A DNA stretch of 44,711 nucleotides from an uncultured Lactobacillus sp. Its GTDB lineage: Bacteria; Bacillota; Bacilli; Lactobacillales; Lactobacillaceae. The notes beneath the pieces were generated by a model. It worked only from the letters and a program-made list of their open reading frames with translations, ran no database searches and was not told the origin of the DNA. Shown here piece by piece: positions 17,445 through 29,529 of the stretch (its first letter is position 1; every line of letters begins with the position of its first letter). Location: contig CAJUTO010000012.1 of the NCBI GenBank assembly GCA_910589675.1, forward strand, positions 1 through 44,711. The letters run 5' to 3'. The position numbers were made by a program, and so were the translations under genes.

Positions 17445-17589
17445 AATAAGTGACAAGAACGTCAACATCTTGAGGCGTTTAGTGAACGAGTAACCCGCGC
17501 TGCACTGGGCGAAACATGCAACTTGAGATGCACGAATGTTGAACTTATTTCTCATATTTTACTCCAAAAAATTATTATTTTTTATGGAG
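17445..17589 (+). promoter_or_regulatory. Structured 5' leader of rpsD (probable S4 autoregulatory RNA)
   Basis: An outer helix AATAAGT (17445-17451) / ACTTATT (17543-17549) encloses a second helix CAACAT (17463-17468) / ATGTTG (17536-17541). A multi-branched core follows that includes the hairpin CGTT-TAGTG-AACG. The core contains GAGTAAC (17488-17494), a heptamer also found in the 5' domain of 16S rRNA near the S4 binding region. Downstream, CTCCA (17562-17566) can pair with TGGAG (17585-17589), masking the Shine-Dalgarno of rpsD. S4 is known to repress rpsD by binding the leader in Bacillus subtilis. Assigning that mechanism here is inference from position and structure. Confidence 0.72.
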
Positions 17590-17597
17590 GATTTTTT

Positions 17598-18209
17598 ATG
17601 TCAAGATATACTGGTCCAAGTTGGAAACGTTCAAGACGCTTAGGTATCTCACTTTCAGGTACTGGTAAGGAAATTAGCCGTCGTAACTACGCACCTGGTG
17701 ATCATGGTCCTAACAACCGTGCAAAGGTTTCTGAATATGGTCAACAATTAAAAGAAAAGCAAAAGTTACGTTGGATGTTTGGTTTAAATGAACGTCAATT
17801 CCAAAACTTATTCATCCGTGCCGGCAAGATTCGTGAAGGTAAGCACGGTGTTAACTTTATGGCTTTACTTGAAAGACGTTTAGACAACATCGTTTACCGT
17901 TTAGGTTTAGCTTCAACTAGAGAACAAGCTAGACAACTTGTTAACCACGGTCACATCTTAGTAGATGGCAAGCGTGTTGACATTCCTTCATACGAAGTTA
18001 AAGTTGGTCAAGAAATCAGCTTAAGAGATAAGTCAAAGAACTTGCAACAAGTTAAGGACGCTTTAGATGCAGTTGTATCACGTCCACCATTTGTTTCATT
18101 TGACGACAGCAAGATGACTGGTACTTTAGTTCGTCTTCCAGAACGTGACGAAATGGAACCAGAAGTTGATGAAGCTCTTATCGTTGAATGGTACAACAAG
18201 AAGCTTTAA
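17598..18209 (+). CDS. rpsD: 30S ribosomal protein S4
   Basis: S4 is a primary 16S rRNA-binding protein that nucleates assembly of the 30S subunit. The 203-residue sequence [16 protein letters not shown]... has the S4 fold. Its S4 RNA-binding domain is at about residues 93-155 ([29 protein letters not shown]). The N-terminus lacks the zinc-binding cysteines seen in some paralogues. I use the ATG at 17598, six bases after GGAGG; an upstream in-frame ATG at 17523 lies inside the structured leader. The gene is monocistronic, with its own promoter, leader and terminator. Confidence 0.98.
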   Translation: MSRYTGPSWKRSRRLGISLSGTGKEISRRNYAPGDHGPNNRAKVSEYGQQLKEKQKLRWMFGLNERQFQNLFIRAGKIREGKHGVNFMALLERRLDNIVYRLGLASTREQARQLVNHGHILVDGKRVDIPSYEVKVGQEISLRDKSKNLQQVKDALDAVVSRPPFVSFDDSKMTGTLVRLPERDEMEPEVDEALIVEWYNKKL

Positions 18210-18227
18210 TACTTACTGCTTCATTAC

Positions 18228-18260
18228 AAAAAGTCTTTCCTCTTTTGGAAAGACTTTTTT
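18228..18260 (+). terminator. Terminator after rpsD
   Basis: AAAGTCTTTCC and GGAAAGACTTT form a stem with loop TCTTTT, followed by TTTTT. Confidence 0.93.
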
Positions 18261-18325
18261 GTTTTCTTCTTTTCCACTTGCTACACTAAGAATGTAATAT
18301 TTTATTATAAAAAGGAAAAAGAAAT

Positions 18326-18790
18326 ATGACTGAAGATTTAAATACACGTCTTGAACATGCTGCTAAAGGCATTACTCCTCAAACTTGTCCCGATGAACGG
18401 AGAAGATATTTAGGTTCTTTACGTGAACGAGTTCTAGTAAGAATGACTGTAAAAGAAACCGATAACCCGGCCTTAGATACTTTGTTTTTAGACCATTTAA
18501 ATGACTTTAAAAATTATACTATCTTAATCAATGGTAAAATGCCTCAAAATAAATTTATTAGTAAATTAATGAGTTTGTGTTCACAAAAAGATATTAAGTT
18601 CACTTTAATAAATGACGAAACTGCAAAAAACGAACCAGACTCCACTGGCGTTTTAGTAGTTTCAAAAACTGCTATTAATCATTATCGAATTGACATCAAT
18701 CAAGTATATGCTCCAGAAGTGCCACATGAACAACTATCAAAACCAAAAAAAGAAAATTTCTGGGACAAATTATTTAGAAAAAAGGACTAA
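18326..18790 (+). CDS. yueI: YueI family protein (DUF1694)
   Basis: This soluble 154-residue protein of unknown function resembles the YueI/DUF1694 family of Firmicutes. Conserved features I can see are the N-terminal LEHAAKGITPQTCPDERRRYLGSLRERV and a central LINGKMPQNKFISKLMSLC block. The C-terminal tail ends in the basic, aromatic FWDKLFRKKD. There is no signal peptide or membrane helix. AAAGGA precedes the ATG, and rarA follows two bases after its stop, so the two are co-transcribed. Confidence 0.85.
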   Translation: MTEDLNTRLEHAAKGITPQTCPDERRRYLGSLRERVLVRMTVKETDNPALDTLFLDHLNDFKNYTILINGKMPQNKFISKLMSLCSQKDIKFTLINDETAKNEPDSTGVLVVSKTAINHYRIDINQVYAPEVPHEQLSKPKKENFWDKLFRKKD

Positions 18791-18792
18791 TT

Positions 18793-20088
18793 ATGCAACC
18801 TCTTGCTTATCGTATGCGCCCCAAAAACTTAGATGAAGTTGTTGGTCAAGAACATTTAGTAGGAAATGAGAAAATAATTAGACGAATGGTCGAAGCTAAA
18901 CTTCTATCCTCAATGATTCTTTATGGACCTCCTGGTATCGGAAAAACTAGCATTGCCAGCGCAATCGCAGGTTCCACTAAATATGCATTTAGGAAACTTA
19001 ATGCAGCAACTGACACAAAAAAAGATCTTCAAATCGTTGCTGAAGAAGGAAAAATGAGTGGGACTGTCATCTTACTTTTAGATGAAATACATCGTTTAGA
19101 CAAAACAAAGCAAGATTTTCTATTACCTCTTTTAGAATCAGGGAATATTATTTTAATCGGTGCTACGACAGAAAATCCCTATATTTCCATCTCTCCTGCT
19201 ATTCGATCTAGATGTCAGATTTTTGAATTACATCGTCTTAAAAAAATGGATATTTCGCATGCAATTGATCGTGCTCTTAGAGATTCCGAAAGAGGATTAG
19301 GTAAATACAATGTAGAGTTAACAAAAGATGCGCGTGATCTTCTAATTGAAAAAGGAAACGGCGATTTAAGGGCGACACTTAATGCATTAGAATTAGCAGT
19401 TCTATCAACAAAAGAAGAAAAACAGGAGAGTGCAGATAATAAACTAGTAATCGATAAAGCTGAAATGCAGGATTCCATCCAATTTAAATCTCAAAATTAT
19501 GATGCAAATGGTGATGGCCACTACGATTTATTATCTGCCTTTCAAAAATCAATTCGGGGTTCTGACACAGATGCAGCACTTTATTATCTAGGGAATCTCT
19601 GCGAATCTGGCGATTTAGTAGCAATCTGTAGACGATTATTGGTAATTGCCTATGAAGATGTTGGACTCGCTAATCCCCCAGCCTGCAGTCGTGCAGTTAA
19701 TGCAGTACAAGCCGCTCAAATGGTAGGTCTACCAGAAGCGCGAATTATTTTGTCAAATGCTGTTATTGAACTCTGCCTATCGCCTAAAAGTAATAGTGCA
19801 ATTACTGCAATTGATTCAGCAATAAGTGACATTCAAAATAAGCAGAATGATACTATCCCTGATAGTCTAAAGGACGCACACTACAAGGGAGCGGCTACCT
19901 TAAATCATGGTGTTTCTTATCTTTATCCCCATGACTTTCAAGGTGATTGGATTGCCCAGCAATACTTACCTAACAACCTAAAAAATGTCTCCTACTTTAA
20001 TCCGAAGGGTAATTCTAAAGTTGAAGATGCATTAAAAAGACAATATCTGCGCCTAAAAAAAATGCAAAAAGATGGGCTGCAAAAGTAA
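18793..20088 (+). CDS. rarA: Replication-associated recombination protein A (RarA/MgsA), AAA+ ATPase
   Basis: RarA is a clamp-loader-like AAA+ ATPase that acts at stalled replication forks. Walker A GPPGIGKTS lies near residues 45-53 and Walker B LLLDEIHRL near 95. Sensor 1 is GATTENP, and the arginine finger region SPAIRSRCQ follows. The C-terminal tetramerisation domain is recognisable by SDTDAALYYLGNLCESGD and CLSPKSNSAITAI. The length of 431 residues is typical. It follows yueI closely. The 6S RNA promoter starts directly after its stop and no terminator separates them. Confidence 0.96.
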   Translation: MQPLAYRMRPKNLDEVVGQEHLVGNEKIIRRMVEAKLLSSMILYGPPGIGKTSIASAIAGSTKYAFRKLNAATDTKKDLQIVAEEGKMSGTVILLLDEIHRLDKTKQDFLLPLLESGNIILIGATTENPYISISPAIRSRCQIFELHRLKKMDISHAIDRALRDSERGLGKYNVELTKDARDLLIEKGNGDLRATLNALELAVLSTKEEKQESADNKLVIDKAEMQDSIQFKSQNYDANGDGHYDLLSAFQKSIRGSDTDAALYYLGNLCESGDLVAICRRLLVIAYEDVGLANPPACSRAVNAVQAAQMVGLPEARIILSNAVIELCLSPKSNSAITAIDSAISDIQNKQNDTIPDSLKDAHYKGAATLNHGVSYLYPHDFQGDWIAQQYLPNNLKNVSYFNPKGNSKVEDALKRQYLRLKKMQKDGLQK

Positions 20089-20098
20089 ATCCAATTTA

Positions 20099-20126
20099 TT
20101 GACATTAATCATATCTTTGCTAGAAT
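20099..20126 (+). promoter_or_regulatory. Promoter of 6S RNA
   Basis: A consensus -35 TTGACA (20099-20104) and -10 TAGAAT (20121-20126) are separated by 16 bases. The 5' strand of the long 6S stem begins about seven bases further on. Confidence 0.8.
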
Positions 20127-20132
20127 AGATAG

Positions 20133-20315
20133 TGATCTGAGTTGATCAACCTAATTACAAAGTTGACCGATCAAACTAAAGACGTTGGAATTTATGAATA
20201 ACATCTGAATCGGAATACTAGCTTGTCCTAGGATCCATATTCACTGCGACATAGATTCAAATTTTGAACACTGCGGGTTCAACAAGCGTCATTATGTTGC
20301 AGTCAACTCAGATTT
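20133..20315 (+). ncRNA. ssrS: 6S RNA (SsrS)
   Basis: A non-coding stretch of about 183 bases has perfectly matched ends: ATCTGAGTTGA (20135-20145) pairs with TCAACTCAGAT (20303-20313). The interior is a long, interrupted hairpin with an unpaired central region around ACACTGCGGG, the overall shape of 6S RNA, which mimics an open promoter and binds sigma-A RNA polymerase. A strong promoter, an intrinsic terminator and the position downstream of rarA all fit Firmicute 6S genes. The exact ends are inferred. I compared only shape and context, not a covariance model. Confidence 0.8.
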
Positions 20316-20330
20316 TATTGAAATTCAAGG

Positions 20331-20352
20331 AAGCGGCGTAAGCCGCTTTTTT
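20331..20352 (+). terminator. Terminator of 6S RNA
   Basis: The compact hairpin AAGCGGC-GTAA-GCCGCTT is followed by TTTTT. Confidence 0.92.
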
Positions 20353-20372
20353 TATTAAGTGAGGTTTAATAA

Positions 20373-20657
20373 GTGGTATTAAAAGTTCTAATGCTAATTT
20401 TTATTTTATTAGTGTTTATTACAGCTTGGTATTTAATTAGAAGTAAAAATAAAGGACAATTCATTATTTTCACTTTTATCGGAAATAAGAAAATTAATAT
20501 GCTGTTCTCAATTACTAGTTTAGTGTTAATTTTAACTGGTTTTATTGGGATTATTATTTTATTTACCTTACCTAAAATATTTAATTTCATTACCTTAATT
20601 ATTGCTGCAATGGCGCTTTCCATCTTTTCATTTACTTTCATGAATTTAAATGAATAG
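20373..20657 (+). CDS. Small membrane protein of unknown function (94 aa)
   Basis: Three hydrophobic segments are visible, at about residues 1-20, 43-66 and 70-90. A basic stretch (RSKNKG) follows the first. The start is GTG, with AGTGAGG eight bases upstream. It contains no motif that I recognise. It lies between the 6S terminator and the usp promoter and has no clear promoter of its own, so it may depend on read-through from 6S or rarA. The antisense frame over the same bases is an artefact of AT-rich composition. Coding status is likely but not certain. Confidence 0.65.
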   Translation: MVLKVLMLIFILLVFITAWYLIRSKNKGQFIIFTFIGNKKINMLFSITSLVLILTGFIGIIILFTLPKIFNFITLIIAAMALSIFSFTFMNLNE

Positions 20658-20687
20658 TTTTATTATTATTCTATTTAAATCAAATTT

Positions 20688-20696
20688 TGGTAAAAT
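20688..20696 (+). promoter_or_regulatory. Extended -10 promoter for the universal stress protein gene
   Basis: TGGTAAAAT lies about 20 bases before the usp start. The Shine-Dalgarno GAGAGGTGATC between them is a long match to the 16S 3' end. Confidence 0.5.
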
Positions 20697-20717
20697 ATTG
20701 ATGGAGAGGTGATCAAC

Positions 20718-21197
20718 ATGTTAAAACAATACCAACATATCCAAGTTGCCGTAGATGGTTCAAAAGAAGCTGACGTTGCATTTAGCAAAGCTGTTGAAGT
20801 AGCTAAAAGAAACGGTGCTACTCTTGAAATTTTACACGTAGTAGATACTCGTGCATTTCAAGATGTTTCTAGCTTTGATTCAGCAATGGTTGAACAAGTA
20901 TCTGAAGAGGCAAAAACCAAAATTGAAGAATATTATAACCGGGCTAAAGATGCTGGAGTTAAAGATGTTCACTATTCAATTGAATTTGGTTCTCCAAAGA
21001 ATATCATTGCTCATGAGTTTCCAGAAGAACACAATATCGATTTAATAATTTTAGGTGCTACGGGTTTAAACGCCGTAGAAAGATTACTAATTGGTAGTAT
21101 TACGGAGTATGTTACCCGTACTGCAGCTTGTGATGTTCTTGTAATTCGTCAACCAGCTGCACAAAACGAAGATATTAAGAAAAATAGAAAAAATTAA
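20718..21197 (+). CDS. Universal stress protein, UspA family
   Basis: This 159-residue single-domain Usp has an alpha/beta Rossmann-like fold. The ATP-binding signature G-2x-G-9x-G-S/T is visible in GATGLNAVERLLIGS near residue 115. The N-terminus (YQHIQVAVDGSKEADVAFSKAVE) is a canonical Usp start, with the conserved Asp after the first strand. These proteins bind nucleotides and support stress survival; the specific role is unknown. An in-frame GTG at 20709 is part of the Shine-Dalgarno (GAGAGGTGATC), so the ATG at 20718 is the better start. It stands alone, between its own promoter and a strong terminator. Confidence 0.95.
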   Translation: MLKQYQHIQVAVDGSKEADVAFSKAVEVAKRNGATLEILHVVDTRAFQDVSSFDSAMVEQVSEEAKTKIEEYYNRAKDAGVKDVHYSIEFGSPKNIIAHEFPEEHNIDLIILGATGLNAVERLLIGSITEYVTRTAACDVLVIRQPAAQNEDIKKNRKN

Positions 21198-21201
21198 GAG
21201 C

Positions 21202-21240
21202 AAAAAAAATACCTCATCAAAAATGATGAGGTATTTTTTT
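21202..21240. terminator. Bidirectional terminator between usp and rodA
   Basis: ATACCTCATC and GATGAGGTAT form a perfect 10-base-pair stem with A8 upstream and T7 downstream. It serves both converging genes. Confidence 0.95.
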
Positions 21241-21246
21241 ATACTT

Positions 21247-22443
21247 TTAAAAGTCTCCAGCGGTACTAAAAATATAATCTTTATGGTGCCACTTCATCGA
21301 TAGAATCAAGCCAATTCCAATCATATTTCCTAATAAGGCGGATCCCCCTTGAGATACAAATGGTAGCGGGATACCAGTCAATGGTAAAAGATCAATTCCC
21401 ATTCCGATATTTTCAAAAACGTGGAATAAAATCATCATGATAATTCCTGTAGAAATATAAGAGTAAAATGCATTTTTTGTTTCAAAAGTAATTTTGACCA
21501 TTTGAAAAATTAAATAGAAATAAATCAAAATCAAAGCACAACATCCTACAAAACCTAATGATTCTCCAATAACTGAGAAAACCATATCGGAAGTTCTAAC
21601 AGGAACATAAACACTAACTTTACCAAAACCATGTCCCCAGATTTGACCTGATCCAACCGCCTTCATACTTTGCCACAATTGATAAGCACCTGACGAAGTA
21701 TCTTGAGATGGATTCAACCAAGAGTTAATTCTTTGAAACTGGTAGGCCCTAAAGTTAAATGCACTTCCTAAAAATGCTTGTCCACCGGGGGTAGTAACCA
21801 GTAAGATTGCTGCTGCACCAATAATAAACACAACGCCATATACTGGGATGATAATTTTCCAAGTAATTCCTGAAACTAAAATTACCCCACCAACAATTGC
21901 AAAGAACACAAGCATGGTACCGAAGTCATTTTGTAGCTTTAACAAAACTGCAACTGGAATTAACCATGCAAATATTTTACCAATCAAAAGCCAATCTGTT
22001 TTAAAAGTATGGGCATAGTGTTCATTATGCCGCTCTACTACTCTCGCTAACATTAAGATAAAGGCAGGTTTCATAATTTCAGAGGGTTGAAAAGTTAATG
22101 GTCCTAATTTAAACCAACTCTTCGCACCGGTATCGGCAAATACTTGCCGGTTATACAAGAATAAAACTGCAATTAATAAAATTATTCCAATCCCATAAGC
22201 AATTGGAGCAATTTTAAAAAGTTGTTCTGCATCAAATTGCATTACGAAAATCACCAGTGCAATTGATACCAGATACCAAACTGCTTGAGTAATAACTGCT
22301 TTTACTGGACTACCCATTTTAGGATCATTCACAGTTGCAACCCAAATACCGTATAGACTGATGACGGCTAATAAAAAGACTGGAATTACTACACCCCATG
22401 CGATGCGATCATACCAATCTGCTTTATTTTCAACTTTTGTCAT
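21247..22443 (-). CDS. rodA: SEDS peptidoglycan glycosyltransferase RodA
   Basis: RodA is the SEDS-family polymerase of the elongasome that works with a class B PBP. The 398-residue polytopic protein has about ten membrane segments and family signatures such as the GAKSWFKLGPLTFQPSEIMK region and LQNDFGT. It also has FGKVSVYVPVRTSDMVFSVIGE and LPLTGIPLPFVSQGGSALL. Assignment to RodA rather than FtsW rests on its location at the end of mbl-epuA-yidD-DUF2969-rodA. GGG precedes the ATG by seven bases. Confidence 0.95.
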   Translation of the reverse strand: MTKVENKADWYDRIAWGVVIPVFLLAVISLYGIWVATVNDPKMGSPVKAVITQAVWYLVSIALVIFVMQFDAEQLFKIAPIAYGIGIILLIAVLFLYNRQVFADTGAKSWFKLGPLTFQPSEIMKPAFILMLARVVERHNEHYAHTFKTDWLLIGKIFAWLIPVAVLLKLQNDFGTMLVFFAIVGGVILVSGITWKIIIPVYGVVFIIGAAAILLVTTPGGQAFLGSAFNFRAYQFQRINSWLNPSQDTSSGAYQLWQSMKAVGSGQIWGHGFGKVSVYVPVRTSDMVFSVIGESLGFVGCCALILIYFYLIFQMVKITFETKNAFYSYISTGIIMMILFHVFENIGMGIDLLPLTGIPLPFVSQGGSALLGNMIGIGLILSMKWHHKDYIFSTAGDF

Positions 22444-22461
22444 TGTATATCCCTACTTTGT

Positions 22462-22689
22462 TTATTTCTCATGCAAAGTAAAGTATGAAAGTAATTCATT
22501 AATAGCACTTTCTAAAGTCTTGGAATAGAGACTGTGATTTGTTTTGGAAGATACTACATGGTAGCGTTCTTCTTCTTGTTCAATAATTCCAATAGAACGT
22601 TTGCCAGGAATAACAACTTCCCAGGTAGGTGCTGAAGTGCCTTTTCTTTCATTAACTTCAATATCAATACTTTCCAATTTTCTAGACAT
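22462..22689 (-). CDS. DUF2969 family protein
   Basis: This 75-residue soluble protein begins MSRKLESIDIEVNERK, a pattern I associate with DUF2969, a short lactobacillar family of unknown function that travels with yidD and rodA. It is predicted to be mostly beta with a final helix (SAINELLSYFTL). The longest frame starts at 22746 inside yidD. AGGAG six to nine bases upstream of the ATG at 22689 marks the true start. It lies 18 bases upstream of rodA and 10 after yidD. Confidence 0.85.
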   Translation of the reverse strand: MSRKLESIDIEVNERKGTSAPTWEVVIPGKRSIGIIEQEEERYHVVSSKTNHSLYSKTLESAINELLSYFTLHEK

Positions 22690-22699
22690 ATATATTCTC

Positions 22700-22993
22700 C
22701 TACTTTTTATTCGAATGAAATGCCTGCGCAATAATTTCATCTTCATATCGTTCAGGATGAGGATTACGACGCAGGGTAAAATAATCCGGTACTGGATCTA
22801 CTCCTCCCTTAATAAAAGGATTACAGCGTAATATCCGCGCTAGTCCCATTATTAAGCCTAAAATTGCTCCATGCTTTTTTAAAGCATCAATCATATAGCT
22901 TGAACAAGTAGGATAATACCTACATGTTGGTGGCAAAATTGGAGAAATAAATTTCTTATAAACATTTACCAACCCAATTAACAATTTATTCAT
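22700..22993 (-). CDS. yidD: Membrane protein insertion efficiency factor YidD
   Basis: This small membrane-associated protein aids YidC-dependent insertion. The 97-residue sequence shows the family hallmark cysteines and arginines in [19 protein letters not shown] and in [18 protein letters not shown]. It has an amphipathic N-terminus ([16 protein letters not shown]). The length is standard. It is separated from the preceding gene by one base, so it is translated from the same message as mbl and epuA. Confidence 0.95.
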   Translation of the reverse strand: MNKLLIGLVNVYKKFISPILPPTCRYYPTCSSYMIDALKKHGAILGLIMGLARILRCNPFIKGGVDPVPDYFTLRRNPHPERYEDEIIAQAFHSNKK

Positions 22994-22994
22994 T

Positions 22995-23180
22995 TTAACT
23001 TAAAAACTCAAAAAAATGAATCCATGTTGTAGGAAAGAAAATTGCAAAAGGATTGCCACTTGCAACACCACATCCAATAAAGGCTCCAAGGAGCATGGTT
23101 GCAAACAAGTATAAAATAATCTTTCCCAATTTTTTTAAATGTTTATTTACTAATGAAAAATTAAAACTTGCTCTCTTCAT
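22995..23180 (-). CDS. EpuA-like small membrane protein
   Basis: This 61-residue protein has one central hydrophobic segment (about 20-40) followed by [18 protein letters not shown]. The end resembles EpuA family members, which carry a G-x-P-F/L...STWQHI-x-F-L tail. Such proteins are often mislabelled as RNA polymerase beta subunit. The function is unknown. The position directly after mbl (2-base gap) and before yidD is typical for lactobacilli. The family call is by motif recognition only. Confidence 0.78.
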   Translation of the reverse strand: MKRASFNFSLVNKHLKKLGKIILYLFATMLLGAFIGCGVASGNPFAIFFPTTWIHFFEFLS

Positions 23181-23182
23181 AA

Positions 23183-24172
23183 TTAGTGTCTCTGATGATT
23201 TTCAATATTTTTAAGCAACACACCTGTTCCATTTGCAACAGCTTCTAATGGTTCATCAGCCTTTAAAACTGGAACTTGGAGATAATAAGTAATTAATTTA
23301 TCAATATTCTTTAGTAAGGCTCCACCACCTGTTAACATAATACCACGATCGATAATGTCAGCAGACAATTCAGGTGGAGTTTGCTCCAAAACTTCTTTAG
23401 TTGCAGCCACAATTGACATTAAACCATCTTCAAGAGCCTTTTGAACTTCTAGCTCGTTAATTGTAACTTGCTTTGGCAATCCGTCAACCATATCACGACC
23501 ACGAACAGTCATCGTCTTAGTTGGATCCGCTTCAAAAGCGGTCCCAAGTTGAATCTTAATTTGCTCAGCAGTGTGTTGTCCTACTAAAAGATTCTTACTA
23601 CGTTTAATATAGCTGGCAATGGCCTGATTCATTTTATCCCCGGCCCAACGAAGTGAGCGGGAAGTTACGATTTCTCCCATTGACAAGACAGCAATATCAG
23701 TAGTACCACCACCAATATCAATAACCATATTTCCTTGTGGTCTAAAAATATCTAGCCCTGCTCCCACAGCTGCTACTTTAGGTTCAAAGTCTAGATATAC
23801 TCGGCCTCCACCTGATTTCTCAGCAGCTTGAATAATAGCTTTTTGCTCAATTGAAGTAACTCCAGTAGGAGCACAGATTAGAATATTAGGTTTAGACATA
23901 AAACCTTTTACGTTTAATTTTTCAATAAAGTAGCTAAGCATTTCTTCTGTAATATCAAAATCTGCAATTACACCATTTTTCAATGGTCTAATTACTCTAA
24001 TATTACCTGGTGTACGCCCTACCATTTTATATGCCTCAGTACCGACTGCGACAACTTTATCTTTATCAGTATCTACAGCAACAACAGAAGGTTCATTTAA
24101 AACGATACCTTTGCCAGATACATTTATTAGAACATTTGCAGTTCCTAAATCAATTCCTATATCTCTTGCCAC
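23183..24172 (-). CDS. mbl: MreB-like actin (Mbl)
   Basis: This is the second MreB paralogue of the window, 329 residues. Actin-fold motifs are complete: IDLGTANVLINVSGKG near the N-terminus, [15 protein letters not shown] in the middle and [17 protein letters not shown] near the C-terminus. It differs from mreB (1756-2757) in lacking the MFGLG amphipathic start and in having VNVSGK-type substitutions. Translation begins at GTG seven bases after GGAGG. It heads an operon ending with rodA, so lateral-wall synthesis is the expected role. Compared with many lactobacilli, no murA precedes it here. Confidence 0.95.
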   Translation of the reverse strand: MARDIGIDLGTANVLINVSGKGIVLNEPSVVAVDTDKDKVVAVGTEAYKMVGRTPGNIRVIRPLKNGVIADFDITEEMLSYFIEKLNVKGFMSKPNILICAPTGVTSIEQKAIIQAAEKSGGGRVYLDFEPKVAAVGAGLDIFRPQGNMVIDIGGGTTDIAVLSMGEIVTSRSLRWAGDKMNQAIASYIKRSKNLLVGQHTAEQIKIQLGTAFEADPTKTMTVRGRDMVDGLPKQVTINELEVQKALEDGLMSIVAATKEVLEQTPPELSADIIDRGIMLTGGGALLKNIDKLITYYLQVPVLKADEPLEAVANGTGVLLKNIENHQRH

Positions 24173-24202
24173 GCTAGTGCCTCCAGTATTTAATCATTAA
24201 AA

Positions 24203-24231
24203 ATTGTAACATAAATACCGCTTTACTTTAA
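24203..24231 (-). promoter_or_regulatory. Promoter of the mbl-rodA operon
   Basis: On the minus strand, -35 TTAAAG (24226-24231) and -10 TACAAT (24203-24208, preceded by TGT) are separated by 17 bases. Confidence 0.6.
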
Positions 24232-24241
24232 GGACAAGTGT

Positions 24242-24270
24242 AAAGAAGTGCTTTTCAAAAGCATTTCTTA
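24242..24270. repeat. Inverted repeat between DUF1146 gene and mbl
   Basis: AGAAGTGCTTTT (24244-24255) and AAAAGCATTTCT (24257-24268) are inverted copies around a single base, with one G-T pair. It lies just upstream of the mbl promoter. There is no long T run on the minus strand, so it may be a weak terminator for the atp-DUF1146 transcript or a protein-binding palindrome. Confidence 0.5.
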
Positions 24271-24279
24271 TAAAAATCA

Positions 24280-24513
24280 TTAAAAAAGCATTTTTAAAGC
24301 TAAGGATTGATCCACTAATGCCAAAATAAATTGTCCGACTATAAACCCTAAGGCAATCGACACAAATAGTAAAAATACTTGAATTTCAAATGTGTGTCCC
24401 TTTTTAAATAACTGGTCCACTCTCAGACCTCTCACTGCTCTGAACGAAAATGCAATCGTCACTAAATATGTGATTAGACTAACAATTGAATGAACTCCCA
24501 CTTGTTTCATCAT
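24280..24513 (-). CDS. DUF1146 family membrane protein (YwzB-like)
   Basis: This 77-residue protein has two membrane helices (about 5-25 and 45-72) and the central basic segment RGLRVDQLFKKG, as in DUF1146/YwzB proteins found directly after the ATP synthase operon. The function is unknown. A longer frame starts at 24561, but its first 16 codons are the atpC terminator hairpin. GGAG eight bases before the ATG at 24513 sets the start. It is transcribed by read-through of that terminator or from an unseen promoter. Confidence 0.85.
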   Translation of the reverse strand: MMKQVGVHSIVSLITYLVTIAFSFRAVRGLRVDQLFKKGHTFEIQVFLLFVSIALGFIVGQFILALVDQSLALKMLF

Positions 24514-24527
24514 ATAATTTTCTCCAT

Positions 24528-24557
24528 AAAAAAAGACGAACTCATCGTTCGTCTTTC
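24528..24557 (-). terminator. Terminator after atpC
   Basis: AAAGACGAAC and GTTCGTCTTT form a stem with a five-base loop, followed by TTTTTTTAT on the minus strand. It ends the ATPase operon ahead of the DUF1146 gene. Confidence 0.92.
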
Positions 24558-24563
24558 TCATTT

Positions 24564-25004
24564 CTATTTACCGTAATTTTCACGTACATGTAATCTATTA
24601 ACCGCACGACGTAAAGCAATTTCAGCTTCTAGCATTTCTCTTTCGTTGTGCTTCTCTTTAGCTTCTTGCATATGTTGTTCAGCACGCTTCTTAGCTGATT
24701 GTGCACGTTTAACATCAATATTGCGAGCCCGTTCAGCACTGTCAGCAATAATGGTTGCTTCATTATTTGAAAATTCAATATAGCCCCCATTAACAGCAAT
24801 ATGGTCAATACGATCATTCATTTCATGCGTTCTTTTTACCCGAACTTCACCAATAGCTAAAGGAGTAACAATTGGAAGGTGATCATACATAATTGCACGA
24901 TCTCCATCAATTGCGCGCATTGCTACCATCGTAGCATTATGCGAATAGACAATACCATCAGGTGTTACAACGCTAACTTTTATAATTTTTTCTGGATCTG
25001 CCAT
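24564..25004 (-). CDS. atpC: F1 ATPase subunit epsilon
   Basis: This is the epsilon subunit of the central stalk, which couples rotation and inhibits hydrolysis. The 146-residue protein has an N-terminal beta-sandwich ([34 protein letters not shown]) and two C-terminal helices rich in E, K and A ([21 protein letters not shown] onward). It is the last gene of atpBEFHAGDC, 11 bases after atpD. A tight terminator follows. Confidence 0.97.
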   Translation of the reverse strand: MADPEKIIKVSVVTPDGIVYSHNATMVAMRAIDGDRAIMYDHLPIVTPLAIGEVRVKRTHEMNDRIDHIAVNGGYIEFSNNEATIIADSAERARNIDVKRAQSAKKRAEQHMQEAKEKHNEREMLEAEIALRRAVNRLHVRENYGK

Positions 25005-25015
25005 AACGCATCACC

Positions 25016-27437
<2,422 letters not shown>

Positions 27438-27454
27438 TGAAAAAACCTCCTCTT

Positions 27455-29528
<2,074 letters not shown>

Positions 29529-29529
<1 letters not shown>

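Noticed and set aside
17370-17555. 61-codon minus-strand frame in the ezrA-rpsD gap
   Set aside because: It runs antisense through the rpsD promoter and structured leader and has no ribosome site.
20366-20641. Minus-strand frame opposite the small membrane protein
   Set aside because: The plus-strand frame has a ribosome site and sensible membrane topology; the reverse frame is I/K/N-rich noise.
22601-22831. 76-codon plus-strand frame opposite DUF2969 and yidD
   Set aside because: It is antisense to two compact conserved genes and is composed of AT-rich hydrophobic residues without a start signal.
1756-24172. Possible recombination repeat formed by the two mreB-like genes
   Set aside because: The proteins are clearly paralogous, but the DNA differs throughout, so this is old divergence and not a recent repeat.
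24514-24561. N-terminal extension of the DUF1146 protein
   Set aside because: The codons fall on the atpC terminator hairpin; the ATG at 24513 has the ribosome site.
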